Assembly (NCBI GenBank): GCA_003508835.1
Contig: PUFA01000006.1
Coordinates: forward strand, 8,680,001 to 8,744,000
Origin: Eonycteris spelaea
Taxonomy: Eukaryota > Chordata > Mammalia > Chiroptera > Pteropodidae
Direction: 5' to 3'
Length of the DNA: 64,000 bases
Below, one piece after another: positions 1 to 15,359 of this stretch. The notes beneath the pieces were generated by a model. It saw only the letters and a program-made list of their open reading frames with translations. It was not told where the DNA came from and did not search any database. Position numbers and translations under genes: made by a program. Numbering within the stretch: the stretch's first letter is position 1; each line of letters starts with the position of its first letter.

Positions 1-334
1 ATTAGCTGGGGGAAGGGGAGGGAGTAAAGAAAAACCAGATAGCTGATGGAATTTGGCCCATATTTTGTTTGCCCCTTAAAGTCTAGACAGATTTCCAGGT
101 AAGAGCAAATGGCCCAGGAGTGGCCTGTAGTGTTTTGTTGCTGAAAGCCTCCCGTCCCAGGGCTGCAAGTATCTGAATTTTCAAACACCTTTTACATTTT
201 AATTTCAGCTGAGAAAAATTAGAGGAAAAATACATTTCAGCAGATACAAAAGAGCAATTTATTTTATAAAGACTAGTTATTGATTTATTACTAATAATTT
301 CATAAGTTAATTTACTAATTTGCAAATAACTTTT
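1..334. other. Intergenic sequence upstream of TMEM35B, nothing recognised
   Basis: AT-rich sequence without a convincing reading frame, splice signal or repeat that I can name. Short open frames here have no recognisable protein similarity. Confidence 0.5.
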
Positions 335-530
335 TGAGCTCTTGCATGTGGCCAGACATTGTGTTAGGCCTGTTATAGAATCAAGAGGACCGACAGGGCA
401 TTATCCCTATTTACAGAAGCAGATACTGAGGCCGCTGAAGTTAGGTGACAGCTCAAATCGCAAAGCTAAGGTGGCACAGGCAGGAATGAAGCCCTGGTCT
501 TTTGATCCTAACGGAGCTCTTATGCGAGCC
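335..530 (-). repeat. MIR SINE relic, antisense
   Basis: The antisense MIR signature is present: a 'ccctatttacagaagcagatactgaggc' type core split over short matches, then the 'aggtgacagctcaaat...cacaggcaggaatgaagccctgg' region typical of the tRNA-derived half. It is old and diverged, and the boundaries are approximate. Confidence 0.65.
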
Positions 531-607
531 ACGTCCAGATGCCCATGTTTGACTCCATACTGAGAGAGACTCCCTGGATTCACAGGGTTCCCTGTTTAGT
601 CAGTTAA

Positions 608-3630
<3,023 letters not shown>

Positions 3631-3828
3631 AGTATCTCTTGCCTCTCTGCCATGTCACTGTCACTGCAAGAACATTGTGGAACACACAGAATATACCACC
3701 TTGTTACCAATACAATATGTCCAGGCTAAAAATATGATGAAGTAGACATCTTGTCTACCTGGTCCTGCTTTCTCTCTTGGACATTTACTGTTATTTTTGG
3801 ACATTTACTAGCATTCCTCTTGTGTGAA

Positions 3829-3834
3829 AATAAA
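3829..3834 (+). terminator. TMEM35B: Polyadenylation signal of TMEM35B
   Basis: Canonical AATAAA about 200 nt after the stop codon, followed by a second A-rich hexamer variant. This fits a short 3' UTR, though the cleavage site itself is not determined. Confidence 0.7.
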
Positions 3835-3879
3835 AAATAAGCAGAAACTTAAATCTCCCCAAATTTTAATGGCCGCAAA

Positions 3880-4200
3880 TAACTACTTTCAATTTCTTTG
3901 TGTAACTATACCTCTCAACTTTTTTCATGCCTTTATACAGATTTTTTAATGGAAATGAGACCATATATACCACTTTATTACCTGTTTTTTAAACCTAATA
4001 TACTGTAATAGCAGTCCATGTCTATTTTACCTTGTTGATGTTAATGGCTGTGTAGTATTCCATTGTAAGGATGTACTATAATATATTTACTCAAGTCCCC
4101 ACTGAGGAACATTTGGATTGTTCCCAGTTTTTACAAACCTCACAGTAAATCACCTTTGCATGCTTATTTCCCTAGAAGTGAAGGTCCTGTTTCAAAAGGC
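3880..4200 (-). mobile_element. L1 (old L1M-type) 3' fragment, antisense
   Basis: Reads as the reverse complement of an L1 3' end: 'gctgtgtagtattccattgta', the 'tccccactgaggaacatttggattgttcccag' region and 'cctagaagtg'. Diverged; boundaries approximate. Confidence 0.7.
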
Positions 4201-4614
4201 ATACACTTTTTTAAAAGATTTTTATTACATACTTAAAATTTACGCATTGAATATTAAGTGCCTGCTTCTGCTTGTGCTCTTCCAAGCCACATGAGGTATC
4301 CCCTGTTGTTTCTTTTTATCTCTGGCATTTTAGATTTGCAAAACTAATAGAGAGGGGCACTGAGCCATCATTTTACAGGACCCGAAACTGCCAGCCTCTG
4401 GTGGTGAGGTGGGGCACACAGCGCAGTGTTCCTTGGACGCCTACGTGGAGGCAGGGGACAACCAACTCCAAGGAATGCTACCTGTTAACGCGGCGCTGGA
4501 AGCCTGGGATGAATCTCAGAGGTCCTGGGGTATCAGAAGGATATGTGTGTGACCATTCTCAAGGGAAAATGACCATGTTAGGGTACCTACCGTCACGTCA
4601 CCCATCTTCACTAC

Positions 4615-4735
4615 ACACACATTTATGTGTGTATATACCTACATATTACTTTATATTGTAGTATATATAAATATACTGTATATATAGGAGTATATCTATA
4701 GTAGTATATGTGTACTACACATAGAGTGTCAAAGC
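4615..4735. repeat. TA/TATG-rich low-complexity tract
   Basis: Imperfect TA, GTAT and CACA units with short self-complementary stretches. No gene content. Confidence 0.7.
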
Positions 4736-5139
4736 AGTAAAGCAGAGTTTGCTCACATAAGAGGGCCAGAGACAGCATAGCTTCGGCTTCAGTGTTGGAT
4801 AATTGGGCTGCCTTACCATGACATCAAAGACTGATGGTTTTCATTTTCTGCTCTTGCTCTTTTCAATTTACAGGCTCCTGCCTTCAGTTGCAAAACAGTT
4901 GCAGCAGCTCCACACAGCAGATTTGCACGTAACATCCAAAGGTGAAAAGAGAGAGAGAAAGCTCTCTTAGAAGACCCCTACGTTTTCCCTCATATCCTGC
5001 TGGCCAGAATTATGTCACATTTTCATTCCTAGACCAGTCACTAGCAAGGAGAATGGAAGTCTTCTGATGGACATAAACTAGTTAAGATTTATTCACAACT
5101 GGTCAGCCAAGAAGAGAAGGTGTAGATAATGCTTTCTGC
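4736..5139. other. Intergenic, no feature recognised
   Basis: I see no exon, named repeat or long frame with protein similarity here. It may contain unrecognised old repeats. Confidence 0.4.
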
Positions 5140-5350
5140 CACTGACTAGCTTATTTGCAGAATATGTTTAGTAACAACACTTAGAGTTGCTATGAGGATT
5201 TAGTGTTTACGTGCTTACAGTAGTGCCTGGCACATAGTAAGTGCTTAGTAAGTGCTGTTATTAAATACTGGTTTGTTGTACGGATGAGAAAATAGGTTCA
5301 GAAAGCTTGCGTGCCTACGTGTCAGACCTGAGACTAGAATTGAGGCCTAA
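5140..5350 (-). repeat. MIR-class relic
   Basis: Contains 'gttgctatgaggatttagtg', 'agtgcctggcacatagtaagtgctta' and 'gatgagaaaataggttcagaaag', all familiar mammalian-wide SINE words. It may be two overlapping fragments in opposite orientation. Confidence 0.6.
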
Positions 5351-5694
5351 GTGACTCCACATGCACACTTTCTACTGCACCAGCCGCCAACGTTGGAAGT
5401 GGGTAGGCATGGCACCCCAGCTCTCCAACTTGAGGGTAGATGGGATGATCTGTCCAATGAGATTAAGTCTGTCTTGCTTTCCAGAATTGCCCCTCTGCAT
5501 GAAAAATTTGAAGCCCATGAAAGTAGAGCCTGGAGCCCCTAGGATCCTGGCCTTTTAACCATCACCACCACATCTAGGATTCTATAGCAAACCTGTCTCC
5601 AGCCAGGACTTTGAGTGAAACCTCTCACAGCTGGCACTAGGTTGAGAGTTCTTATTTACCCAGGCTTGGTCTGTAAGCTGATGAGTTGCTACAC

Positions 5695-5738
5695 GGTCCT
5701 CCAAGCTTGGCGACAGGGTCCTCCAAGCTTGGCTGCAG
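5695..5738 (+). repeat. 22-bp tandem duplication
   Basis: Two adjacent copies begin at 5695 and 5717. They share ggtcctccaagcttggc and then diverge slightly (gacag versus tgcag). Confidence 0.95.
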
Positions 5739-6599
5739 GGCCCACCCAGCAGCTGGGGAAAAAGCAGGGTGCTAGAGAAGTGGACTGACTAGCTGGTGTG
5801 GTGGAGCAGTTGGGATTGACAGGAGCAGGAGTGTCTTGAGCTCCAGAAGTGGCTCTTCAGCCCAAGGAGAAGCCAGGTCCCAGGAAATGTGCCCCTAAAC
5901 TGCGGCCTAAACCTAGGTCAGGTCAGCACAATGACATTCAGCTGCCAGGGCCTCCGTTATGCTTTTCTCTCTCCCTGTGCCCTCTTGCCTTGCAGTAATA
6001 CTTCCTTCTCTTGGGGCCCTGGCTGTACCCCACAAACTCAGCTCACAGCTGCCACAGGTGGGCCCCAGGCCCTCCAGCTGTTGGGACCAATCTTTATGCA
6101 TGTCCTGAGATTAACTGGTCGATGGGAGGGTCTGGCATGTATGAGTGGGAGTGGATCTGCCCTGTCTCAGCTTCTTAAAGTTAGACTCCAAGGGTCCCAG
6201 AGAGCTGCAGCAGCCAGAACAGCAAGAGGTAAGAGAGGACTGAAACTGGGATGGCATGGGGAGGTGCAGGGTGGGGCAGTTGGGGAGTGAGAGCCATGGT
6301 GGACAGAGCTGAGGGGGAGAAGGAAATGCATTCACTCAGGGTCCCACAAAGGATTGGAGCTGAGAGGTTCAAAGGCAGAAGTGCACATTTTGGTATTGAA
6401 GGAAACCGAGTTTTGGGACACCCTAAGAGTGTCCATGTGTCCAAAATAGGAACAGGACATTGACTTGTGCACTTATTCACCTTGAGGAGAGAAAAGGAAT
6501 AGGCCCAGACATCTTTGTTTCGTTTACCTGGGGTGTCTGCCTTTCTAACTCTGTGTGTGCCTGTGTGGGTGTACAGAGTTATCCATGTGCTGCCAGAGG

Positions 6600-6835
6600 G
6601 GAGGGGAGCTAATGGTTATGAAGTATCTCCCCAGTGTCAGCCACAGTGCTCAGAATTTTACTTATGTTTTCTCATAATCCTCCCAACAACATTGTGAGGT
6701 AGATATTTTAATCTCTGTTTTACAGCAGAGAAGACAGGCTCAGTGAAGCTAAGTAATTTGCCCAAGGCCACATGGCAAATAAATGTGTGTATCTAGAATC
6801 TGCCTGATTCCAGGGTCTGTGCTCTTTTTGATTTT
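6600..6835 (-). repeat. MIR SINE relic, antisense
   Basis: The antisense order of MIR words is clear: 'ctcataatcctcccaacaac', 'gtgaggtagatatt', 'ttttacagcagagaag', 'taatttgcccaaggccacatgg'. Boundaries approximate. Confidence 0.8.
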
Positions 6836-7589
6836 CTGTCCAAAGATTTGAGTCAGACCCAGAACTTCTTTGTGGTGCGAAGCTGAGGGGATAGGAAACA
6901 GGTGGGAGGGCCTGAGTTGTGAAACCCTTTTCACCTTGCCCAAGGTACTCCAGGCAAGCCTCGGGAGAGAACCTCCATCAAGACAAGTCCAGGGTCACTA
7001 TGCATAGGTCACTATGACCCTGTCCCCAGGATCAGTGCATCACAAGACCTGCCATCCATCCATGCCCTGCTCCCTCCTCCATTGATCTGGATGGCTTGGG
7101 CTCTCTCTGGGAAGGATTCTCTCTCTATATCCCAGCCTGGTTTCTCTGGAACTGCTGGTTGGCCCAGGCTTGCTTGGGCTTACTGCAAGTGCCTGCGCCC
7201 CCACATAGCTGAGCCATACTCCCTCTGTGAGGGGCACCTCCACCCTCCCAGTCACCAGGTTGGAAATCTCCTAGCTATCTGGGACTTTCGTCTCCCTCAT
7301 TTTCTACAACTTGTCAACACACCCACTGCACTTCAGATAACTCGAGCCCATCCCCTCCTCTTCAGCCCTTCCACTTCGATGCTGGCTGAGCTCAGTCCTC
7401 ATTCTCTCTCACGTGGACATCCTCTCTTCTAGTGTCTCTTCCCAGCAAAGTCTGAAGAAGAGGGGAATGACGGGAGGTGGGGGTTTGGCGGGGTGGTGTG
7501 AGGGCTTCTTTTGTGACTAGCCTCCGCAATGACGCCTCTTCCTCTCCCTAGACTCCGAGATGAACTGCAAGTGTTGGGGATCTGGGTAT

Positions 7590-8381
7590 TGGCAGCTGCA
7601 GTCCCTGGAATGACCCCACTCACTTCATTGTAGTGCCTGCGGCCTACAGTGTAGTGCTGGGCCTCGGGCTGCTGGCCGACCTGACATCGCTTAAGAGCAG
7701 CAGGTGCCTGGGCCATGTGCTTCGTCTCCCTGCTCAGCCTGGCCTTGGCCCACGTGTTCTTCACGCTCACGCTGCCGCTGTGGTTTACCTACTACCTGGG
7801 CCAGGACTACTGGCTCTTCCCGGAGGCCACCTGCCACGCAGCTGGGGTGGCCTTAGCTGCTTCATCACTTCGTGCCTTTGCGGCTCCGCGCATCTGCCCA
7901 AACACTGGGCGGCAGCCCGACAGGTGCTGCCCGGCCGCACCGCGCCTGTGCCGCCACCTGGCTCCCCGGCGGGCGGCGCCTCTGGTTGCTTGGAGCACAG
8001 CGGGGCGCTCCCAGGTCTGGCCTATGCCACCGTGGTCTTCTTCGCGGCCGCCTTCCTGCTGGTGCTCGCGGCCTTCGTGAGCCTGGCGCGGGCGCTCACG
8101 GTGCCCTCGGGCCCGGGCCTGGCCGGTCCTCACTGGTGCGCAACCAGGACCATTGTGCTGGGCCTCCTGCTCGTCTTCTCTAACTGGCGCCCTACCACCT
8201 GCTGCTGGTGCCCTGCGTGGCCGGGCAGGAGGGCGCCACGGGCGGCGACCAGCCGGCGCTGGGCCGCCTCCTCCGCGCTCGACATCCTGCCTACACTCAG
8301 CCTGGCGCTGCTGAGCCTAAACAGCTGCCTGGACCCCCTCCCTGGTCTGCTACTGCTTGTCCGTGCGCTGCTTCCGCTAGG
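7590..8381 (+). pseudogene. Degraded class A GPCR, PTAFR-like
   Basis: GPCR pieces lie in order across shifting frames. A TM1-like piece (VPAAYSVVLGLGLLADLTSL) is followed in a second frame from 7715 by TM2 and the first outer loop (FFTLTLPLWFTYYLGQDYW, then the cysteine of TM3 in CHAAG). TM5 (YATVVFFAAAFLLVLAAF), TM6 (IVLGLLLVFSNWRP) and TM7 (LALLSLNSCLDP) follow mostly in the first frame, and the tail ends in a TAG at 8379-8381. The TM2 and TM7 motifs resemble the platelet-activating factor receptor, which has TLPLWIVYY and LLSTNCVLDP. At least four frameshifts are needed, and roughly 30 residues around the DRY region and TM4 seem to be missing, so I call it a pseudogene. Some shifts sit in C runs and could be consensus errors; the gap after TM3 could not. 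No intact ATG leads into the TM1 frame. It could be a lost paralogue of PTAFR or a related P2Y-like receptor. Confidence 0.8.
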
Positions 8382-8689
8382 ACCAAGGGGCGCTGAGTTG
8401 TGGCCCGGGGGTGGGGGTCCAGGATGCACAGGTCCCCCTTTGCCTCTTTCTAGAAAGATTCTAGCCTCCACATCATCTTTACCTCTGCCAATCTCCCAGT
8501 GGCATCCTAGGTGGACAAAGCTTTTTGGAAGGACCTAGATTCCAATTCTGACGCAACCACATACTAGCCGCAGTAGCAACAGAGTGCTGGGCACCTCTGT
8601 GAAAAGGGGATAGAATATTCTTTGTAACCAGCATATTCCCTACACTTTCCTAGTTTTTGGATACCAAAAATATGTAATCGTTTTTTAAA

Positions 8690-9215
8690 TCTCTTAGGAT
8701 AAAACCAAAGTCCTTAAAATGACCTACAAGGTCCTGCCTGATTTTTCTGCTGCTTCCCACCTGGCCTCAACCTCTTCCATCTCGCTCCTCTCGGCTGGTT
8801 CAGCCACCTTCTCGTCCATGTAACAGACGAGTTTCCTGCTCTCCAAGGCCTTCGCATCTAACTTTACCAGGAATGATGTCCCTTGATCTCCTTCACTAAG
8901 TTAATTCCTCTTCATCCTCACTTCCTCAAAAGTAGCTCCTTTATAGCTATTTTCACAATCGTAATCGAGCAATTAATTGGGTAATTCATTGGTTTTCTTT
9001 TCTTTCTCTCTTGCCAGAATACATTTATATTGATCCATTAAAAAGTGCCATTTTTGTAGATCCAAAAAGGTTGAATATTGATGGGCAATATTATTTTCAT
9101 CCAATTCAACTTAATACATTCCCTGTTTACCTTATTCACAGCTATATCCCCTCTGCTCGCTACTGTGCCTTGCAGATAGTATGACCTCAGTATATCAGAT
9201 GAATGAATGAAATAT
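8690..9215 (+). repeat. L2 LINE 3' relic, sense
   Basis: Shows the L2 word order: 'aaaaccaaagtccttaaaatgacctacaagg', 'tccttgatctccttcac' and a 3' end 'actgtgccttgcagatagtatg...gaatgaatgaa'. Diverged. Confidence 0.7.
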
Positions 9216-11400
9216 GAATATCATTAGCTTAAAATACTCGAGGATGCCTTCAGACGTTCCAGTCTCTGGTAGCTTTTCTTCAAGTGTTTCTGGGATTCTC
9301 CAAGCTTGTATTACCCAGATGCATTCCTGAATCCAGTCTTGATGATTGCTTTCTTCTGCTTTTGTTGGATACCTGCAACTCTGTCATCACCTCCACTGTG
9401 CCAAGACTTCTGTGCCAAGACTTGGTGGTAACCAAGCTGGAGATCCATCCTGCTATTAGCTGGGACAGGGATCTGCCAGACTTGCTGCCTTTCACTTTGG
9501 CTGAGCTGGGACTCTGTCACTAGGTGCAAATCCCTGCCAATGGTTCTGGCCACCAGTGCTTTCCCTCCTCATATATTGATGACATAGCAGTTGGCTTCAA
9601 GTGGGAAAGGAACCACTCCTCTCCTCAGCCATGTTACTAGGGGCCCCACAGCAGGACTGCTTGGGTCTGGAGGAGTTGGAGCTTAATGAATGAGAGCAGT
9701 GTGCTCATGTTGCCAAGTGGGCTGGGTCAGGAAGGGTCCACAAATCAGCCACCCTGTCTTACCTTCAGGCCCTATTGCTCAATTGCCTTCTAATGATAAA
9801 TTTGATATGTTCCTTCTTTTCTTTTTGATAAATCACCTTCCATTGGTCACTTATTCCTTCTTTAATTTTTTTCTTTTACATTTTAAAAGTAACATATGTG
9901 CATGAAAAGAATTCAAAGCAGTTGAGAAACATGTAAAATAGAAAATAAAGGTTCCCCGAGCAGTAACCACTATTGCATTTCATGCAATGCTGACCAGCAT
10001 CTCATGCCAAGGCCAGGAGGCAGCCTGGGCCCACATCATGAATTCACTTACTCTGGTGGAATGAATTGCTCTGCTCCAGGGCCATGCAAAGCTGGGTCTC
10101 TGAGAAATGATCTGGTGTCCACACTAGAAGCAGCTGAATCTCCTGAAGCTGAATTTGCCACTGTCCAGATAAAAAATGATTCCCTGTGGCCTCATCCATC
10201 CCTGCAGTCTTGTACTATCTTGTTTTTGATGTGACTTTCCTTTAGTAAAGTAGTCAGTTTCCTTTGGGAAATGTCTAATTTAGTCTTCTGTGTCTGACCT
10301 GGGGAAAAAGAACTTGAGACTTGATTGCTTCTGGGAGGTCAGACACGGTGGAAAGAAAGCCTCTGTCTGGAGTGACAGTGTGTGGGAATCACTGTCCTCC
10401 TTTCCTGTCACTCAGGAGAGGAGGAACCTGGGGTGAGGACCCAGAGGCAAAGAGCCTGAGGAATGAGAAAGAGCAGACCCATTGGTCTAGAGGTGCATCT
10501 GTCAATCTTTTGGATTCTTGGCCTCCTTATTTACTTTAAACCTTCAAGAATTTGATGTAAAACCTTCCCTCAATCCAAAGGGAAGGATGGAGAAGGGAGC
10601 CCAGGTTTGTCTTTGATTAGATGTTGGACATCTGCTTTCTCCAAGAATCTAGAGAAAACTCATCTGCCAACTATTTTCAGTGGCTATCAATTAGTATGCC
10701 CTGGATTCCCCTTCTTCTTACAGGGCCAGAAATGCCCATTCCCTGGCCCTACCCACTCAGGCTACACCCTGTGGTGGTGGGGTCCAAATGTGGTACAGAG
10801 AAGCTGCCCCTGACAGAGAAAGAATAAAGTTCCCCTTCTCTACTGGATCCTCCTCAGCTCAATCACAGTCCAGGTCTCTGAATCCAGTCCAACCCTGTTC
10901 CTGCCCTTGGCCAGGGCTGGTCCAGGTCCTTGTTCTGACATGCCTGCCTGGTGTCTCTAGGCCAGCCCTGCATCCCCTGTGACCCTGCCTGTTTCTGCCT
11001 GAGATCTCACCTCTAGACCAAGCTCCCTCAGCCTCTGTAGGGAATCCTATCAGACTTCACCTTGATTTCTCTGTCTTCAGGCCTCTAGGCGCTTTCTCTG
11101 CAGCTGATTCTTTGCCTTGACATCTATTTTCCTCTCCTTTAGCCCTAGAAGGAGGATTGTGTTTTTCCCCTGTGTCTGCAGCTGTCCTTCACTGACCCTG
11201 AAGTCACCTCCTTGGACTACATTCCAGCTTCAGGGACTGTTACCTTCTTCCCAGAACAATCACTTCTAGGGCTCCCCCAGGACTGCCCCTTTCCACACAT
11301 GCCAGCACCTAGCTCTTAAAGAGAGATATTGTCATGCTTCTCCACCCCTAATTTTCAGTGAGCACAAGTCTAGTTCTGAAATGTACTTGTGGTTGGGGTG
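9216..11400. other. Intergenic, mostly unrecognised
   Basis: No coding exon or well-matched repeat that I can name. Around 9780-9990 an AT-rich part may be an L1 3' fragment. The region at 10.8-11.3 kb is pyrimidine-rich single-copy-like DNA. Short open frames lack similarity. Confidence 0.4.
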
Positions 11401-12720
11401 CTGGGCTCACACTGGCTTCTAGCATTTGTGGGATCCTGGGCAAGAGTATACACATGGAGGCCACATACTATATACCTACAGAAATATGTCTAAATATTTA
11501 AAAGTTATAAACCAATGAAACACATTGTTAAATAAAATGTGTTCTATCCACCTACTTTAACAAATATACCTATGTAATAACAGAATAGAAAAATAGTGTA
11601 AAGCTGTGGTTTTCAGACCTGAAAGTCAGTAAATTATCAAAGATAGCTATCAATTTTACATATTATGTTTAAACATTGTATTTACATTTTGGTCATGCAT
11701 GACAAATTATTATCACAAAAAATAAAAAATGTTTTAATTTATTATATAAATCACTATCATTTATAATGTGATTTTTTTTGTTATTATTCAAGCCATTTCT
11801 ATATTCATGCAGAATCTGTTAAGTTCTTTTCTCAAATTTTTCAATGATGGCTATTCTTTTAAAAGAACTGAAAATGACAACTTTTTGCTAAATTTGTTTA
11901 AATCTCTCTTCAATCAAGATTATACCTCAATCTATATCAACCAAAAAGTAGTCTCTATAGAAATTATTTTGAGATTGTCTGGGAATCTTATTCATTGTCA
12001 TATAAACATTTTCTTTTTGTTGTTTTAATTGTTTTATATTTTATTGAAATCTCACCTTGGTTTTATGTTTCATGTGCAGTTTCTTCAATTTAGAAAAAAG
12101 TTTCTTATATGTACAGAAATGTGTTTTTAAATTTTAAAATACAACATTTAAATTGAGTAAATGTTTTTAATAAGCTTTTACTGACATTTTTAATAGCAAG
12201 CAATAGTGTAAATCAAGTAACTGTTGATAATCTATATTCAAAATTAATATGTTTCCACCAATGACCATGGTTTGTTCTTTGTTTGAAAATTTTAGTTGTT
12301 TTATTTAACTTTTCTAGTACATATTACATCTTAAATAAATTAATTAAAATGATTACAAAAATAGAAGAAAATATGGACAAAATGAATGAAAAAATAGATA
12401 TTTTCAATACAGAATTAGAATTCACAAAAATAAATCAAAAGATTAATTTTAGAACTGTAGAGAAGGTAACATTGGCAGGACTTGGAATTCTCTTATTATA
12501 GAATAATAGTTAATAAGCAGAATTTACATTTATATACACTTATATAATTTCACCCAATCAAAAACTACATATAAAAGTAAAGCAAGTTAATTGACCTCTT
12601 GCCGGAAGCAACTCTATCTATAAGCTAAGTAATTCATGCTACATAGTACATTTTTAACATGGTAATTTTTCAGGGAAGAAAGAATCATTAGCTTTTCAAT
12701 ACTGATAGAAACAAAATAAA
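11400..12720. other. AT-rich block of unknown origin
   Basis: Sharp shift to very AT-rich sequence with short frames at 11768-12028 and 12283-12501 on +, encoding Ile/Lys/Asn-rich peptides. I recognise no family. The composition resembles an old LINE or DNA transposon body but I cannot place it. Confidence 0.35.
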
Positions 12721-13069
12721 TAAAGTCTGTTATCAAATACTTTATTGGCCTCAGGCACTCAGGAGGTCGAGTGGTCAACTCCCTCCTCAGTTACAGCTGC
12801 CAGGGCTTCTGTCTTGAGGCTTAGCAGGAATCAGAGGTGGGGTAGATTACCCTGAAAATGCAAAGAACAGCAGTTTTCATAGAGAACATAGGCCATTGGA
12901 GCAAATTATCTTTGTAAAAATGTCAGCTGAGAAAAAGTTATATATCAGTATGATTTGAAAGAAAATGCAAAATTTAGTATCCTAATTAGTTCAAATTATT
13001 TTGCTTGGATCGTTAAATTCTGCTTGGAAATTAAGGCATGACAGAAGCTTGAGATACAGAAGGGAGAAA

Positions 13070-13190
13070 GCATGGGGTCTGGAGTGAGAGATGTTCATGA
13101 TGAAATCCCAGTTCCACCATGTTCCAGATATAGGACTCTTGCAAAGTGCTCCCCCTCCATACACTCAGTTTTATTCAGCTGTGAAAGATG
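13070..13190 (+). repeat. MIR SINE fragment, sense
   Basis: 'ggggtctggagtgagagat...cccagttccaccatgttcc' followed by a fragment of the MIR middle. Short and diverged. Confidence 0.5.
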
Positions 13191-13229
13191 AGCATCCATA
13201 AGATGTGTCATACCATGCTTGGATGTACA

Positions 13230-13441
13230 AGGGGGTCAGTAGGTGATCATTTTACAGCTGTGATAAACGGGAGGGAAACTCTCTGGGGTCCCTTTTATAG
13301 GGCACTGATTCCATTCATGAGGACTCTACCTTCAAGACCTAATTACCTTCCAAAGCTCCACCTCCTAATACCATCATATTGGGGGGTATGATTTTCAACA
13401 TACGAATTTTGGGGGCACAGAAATATTCAGTCCATTGCAAG
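13230..13441 (-). mobile_element. MLT1-type (ERVL-MaLR) LTR fragment, antisense
   Basis: Reverse complement of the start of MLT1/MST LTRs: 'ctctctggggtcccttttat', 'ccattcatgaggactctacc', 'cctaattaccttccaaagctccacctcctaataccatca', 'attcagtccattgca'. This is a non-coding LTR piece with no proviral genes nearby. Confidence 0.85.
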
Positions 13442-15110
13442 AATATTATTCTTCTTTGATATTTGATAGAATTCACCAGTGAAGCTATCTGAGCTTCTAG
13501 GCTTCTTTGTAAGGTTTTTAATTAAAATTTTAATTGAAATTCAAAATTTTAAAATAGTATAGAGCTATTGAAGTTTTCTAGATTTTCATCAGTCAGTTTT
13601 GGCCTTTTGTTTCTTTCATGGGATTAGTCAATTTTATCTAAATTATTGACTTTATTGGAGTATATTTGCTCATGTTATATTATTTTTCTTTTAATGCCTG
13701 CTTTTACTTTTGATATTGATAAATTTTGTTTTCTTATTTTTTCTTGATTAATTTAATTAGGGATTTTTGTTTTTAAAATCGTATCATCCTTTAAAGAACA
13801 GATTTATATTTCATTAATTTAAAAATTATTTTCCGCATTTTTTATTTCTGTTCTTATCTTTATTATATCTTTCCTTCTACTTATCTGAATTAAACATGCT
13901 CTTCTTTTTCTAGCTTGGTAAGGTAGAATCTTAGATTATTGATTTTAGAGCTTAATTTTTTTCTAACACTATAAGGATTTAAAGGTGTACATTCCTCTCT
14001 AAGCACTGCTTTAGTTGCATTGTTATAAATTTTGTTAGGTTATACATTCATTTTCATTCAATTTAACATTTTTTTCTGATTTTCTTGTGACTTATTTTTT
14101 GACCATGAATTATTTAGGATTATGTTGTTTTAATTCCACTTGCATTATTTCCACACATATTATGTCTTATTTTTATGTTTCATTATGATTAGAGAACACA
14201 TTCTGTATGATTTCAGTCCCTTTGAATTTATTGAACTTTATTTTATTGCTCTGTATATGGCCTCTCTTGGTGGACAAACGTACTTGAGGACATTTATTCT
14301 CCTGTGTTCGTGAAGTGTTCTATGTCAGCGAGGTCAGGGTGGTTGAAAATGTTCAAGTCTTCTACTTCTTTTATATTTTTGTCTAATTTTTCTATCACTT
14401 ACCAAGAGTATTGAAATCTCTAATTATAATTATAGACATGTCTATTTTTTCCTTTCCGTTTTCTTTGTTTTTTTTCCCCATGCTTCTTGAGTTCTTCTAT
14501 TAGATATATGTAAATTTAGAATGATTATGATTCTCTTATTTTATTGACCCTTTACTGTTATAAAATGTAGCTCTTTATCTCTTGATATAGCCCTTGTTCT
14601 GAAGTCTGCTGTGTCAGATACTAATGTAGTCACTTCACTTTAGTTTGATTAGTGTTTGCATAGTATATCTTTCCCATACTTTTTCTTGTAGCCTCTTCGT
14701 GACTTTTTAAAGTGAGCAATCTCTAATTCTTAATAGGAGTATTTTGACTCTTTACAATTAATATGATTATTGACATGATTGGTTTCAAATTTACCATTCT
14801 GCTATTTGTTCTTTGTTTCTCCCATCTGTTCTTTGTTTCTCTTGTTTTTTTCTCCCTCCCGCCCCCTAGCTTTCTTTTATATTAGTGGAGTATTTTAAAT
14901 CCTCAGTTCATCCCTGTTACTGGCTTATTAGCTAGCTATATTCTTTGTTTTGTTTATTTAATGATTGTTCTAGAATTTACAATATATGTTTTAACTTATG
15001 ACTGACTACTTTCAAATAATAATATTCTATTTCACATATTACATAAGAACTTCACAAAAGTATACTTCCATGTCTTCCTTCCTATCTTTTGTACTAGTGT
15101 TATGCAGTTT
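13442..15110 (-). mobile_element. L1 LINE (old L1M-type), antisense
   Basis: Long T-rich stretch reading as the reverse complement of L1 ORF2 and inter-ORF sequence, for example 'ctggctttcttttatattagtgg' and 'gttttaacttatgactgac' near the 5' side. No open frame survives. Confidence 0.75.
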
Positions 15111-15119
15111 ACTTATCCA

Positions 15120-15350
15120 TATGTTATAAACCCCAACAACGAGTTATTTTTTTTTTTGCTTTAAACACCAATTTTAGGGTTTTTTTTATCGTGGCAAAAA
15201 AACCCCACATAACATAAAATTTACCCCAGCAACTCCAAGTGTACACTACGATGTTGCCAACCGCATGGATGGTGTTGTGCAACAGATCCACAGACCACAC
15301 GCCCTGCATGACTAAAACTCTACATCCACTGAACAACTTCCCATCTAATT
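15120..15350 (-). repeat. Repeat insertion with L1-3'UTR-like words
   Basis: Contains 'acataacataaaatttaccccagcaactccaagtgtacac' type sequence resembling the widespread 'taaaatttaccattttaaccatttttaagtgtacag' repeat, but heavily substituted. It interrupts the antisense L1. Confidence 0.45.
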
Positions 15351-15359
15351 CATTTTAAA

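Noticed and set aside
12726..12850. Possible reverse-strand retrocopy 3' end with AATAAA (gccaataaag on the minus strand)
   Set aside because: No poly(A) tail follows it, no coding similarity was recognised and no target duplication was seen.
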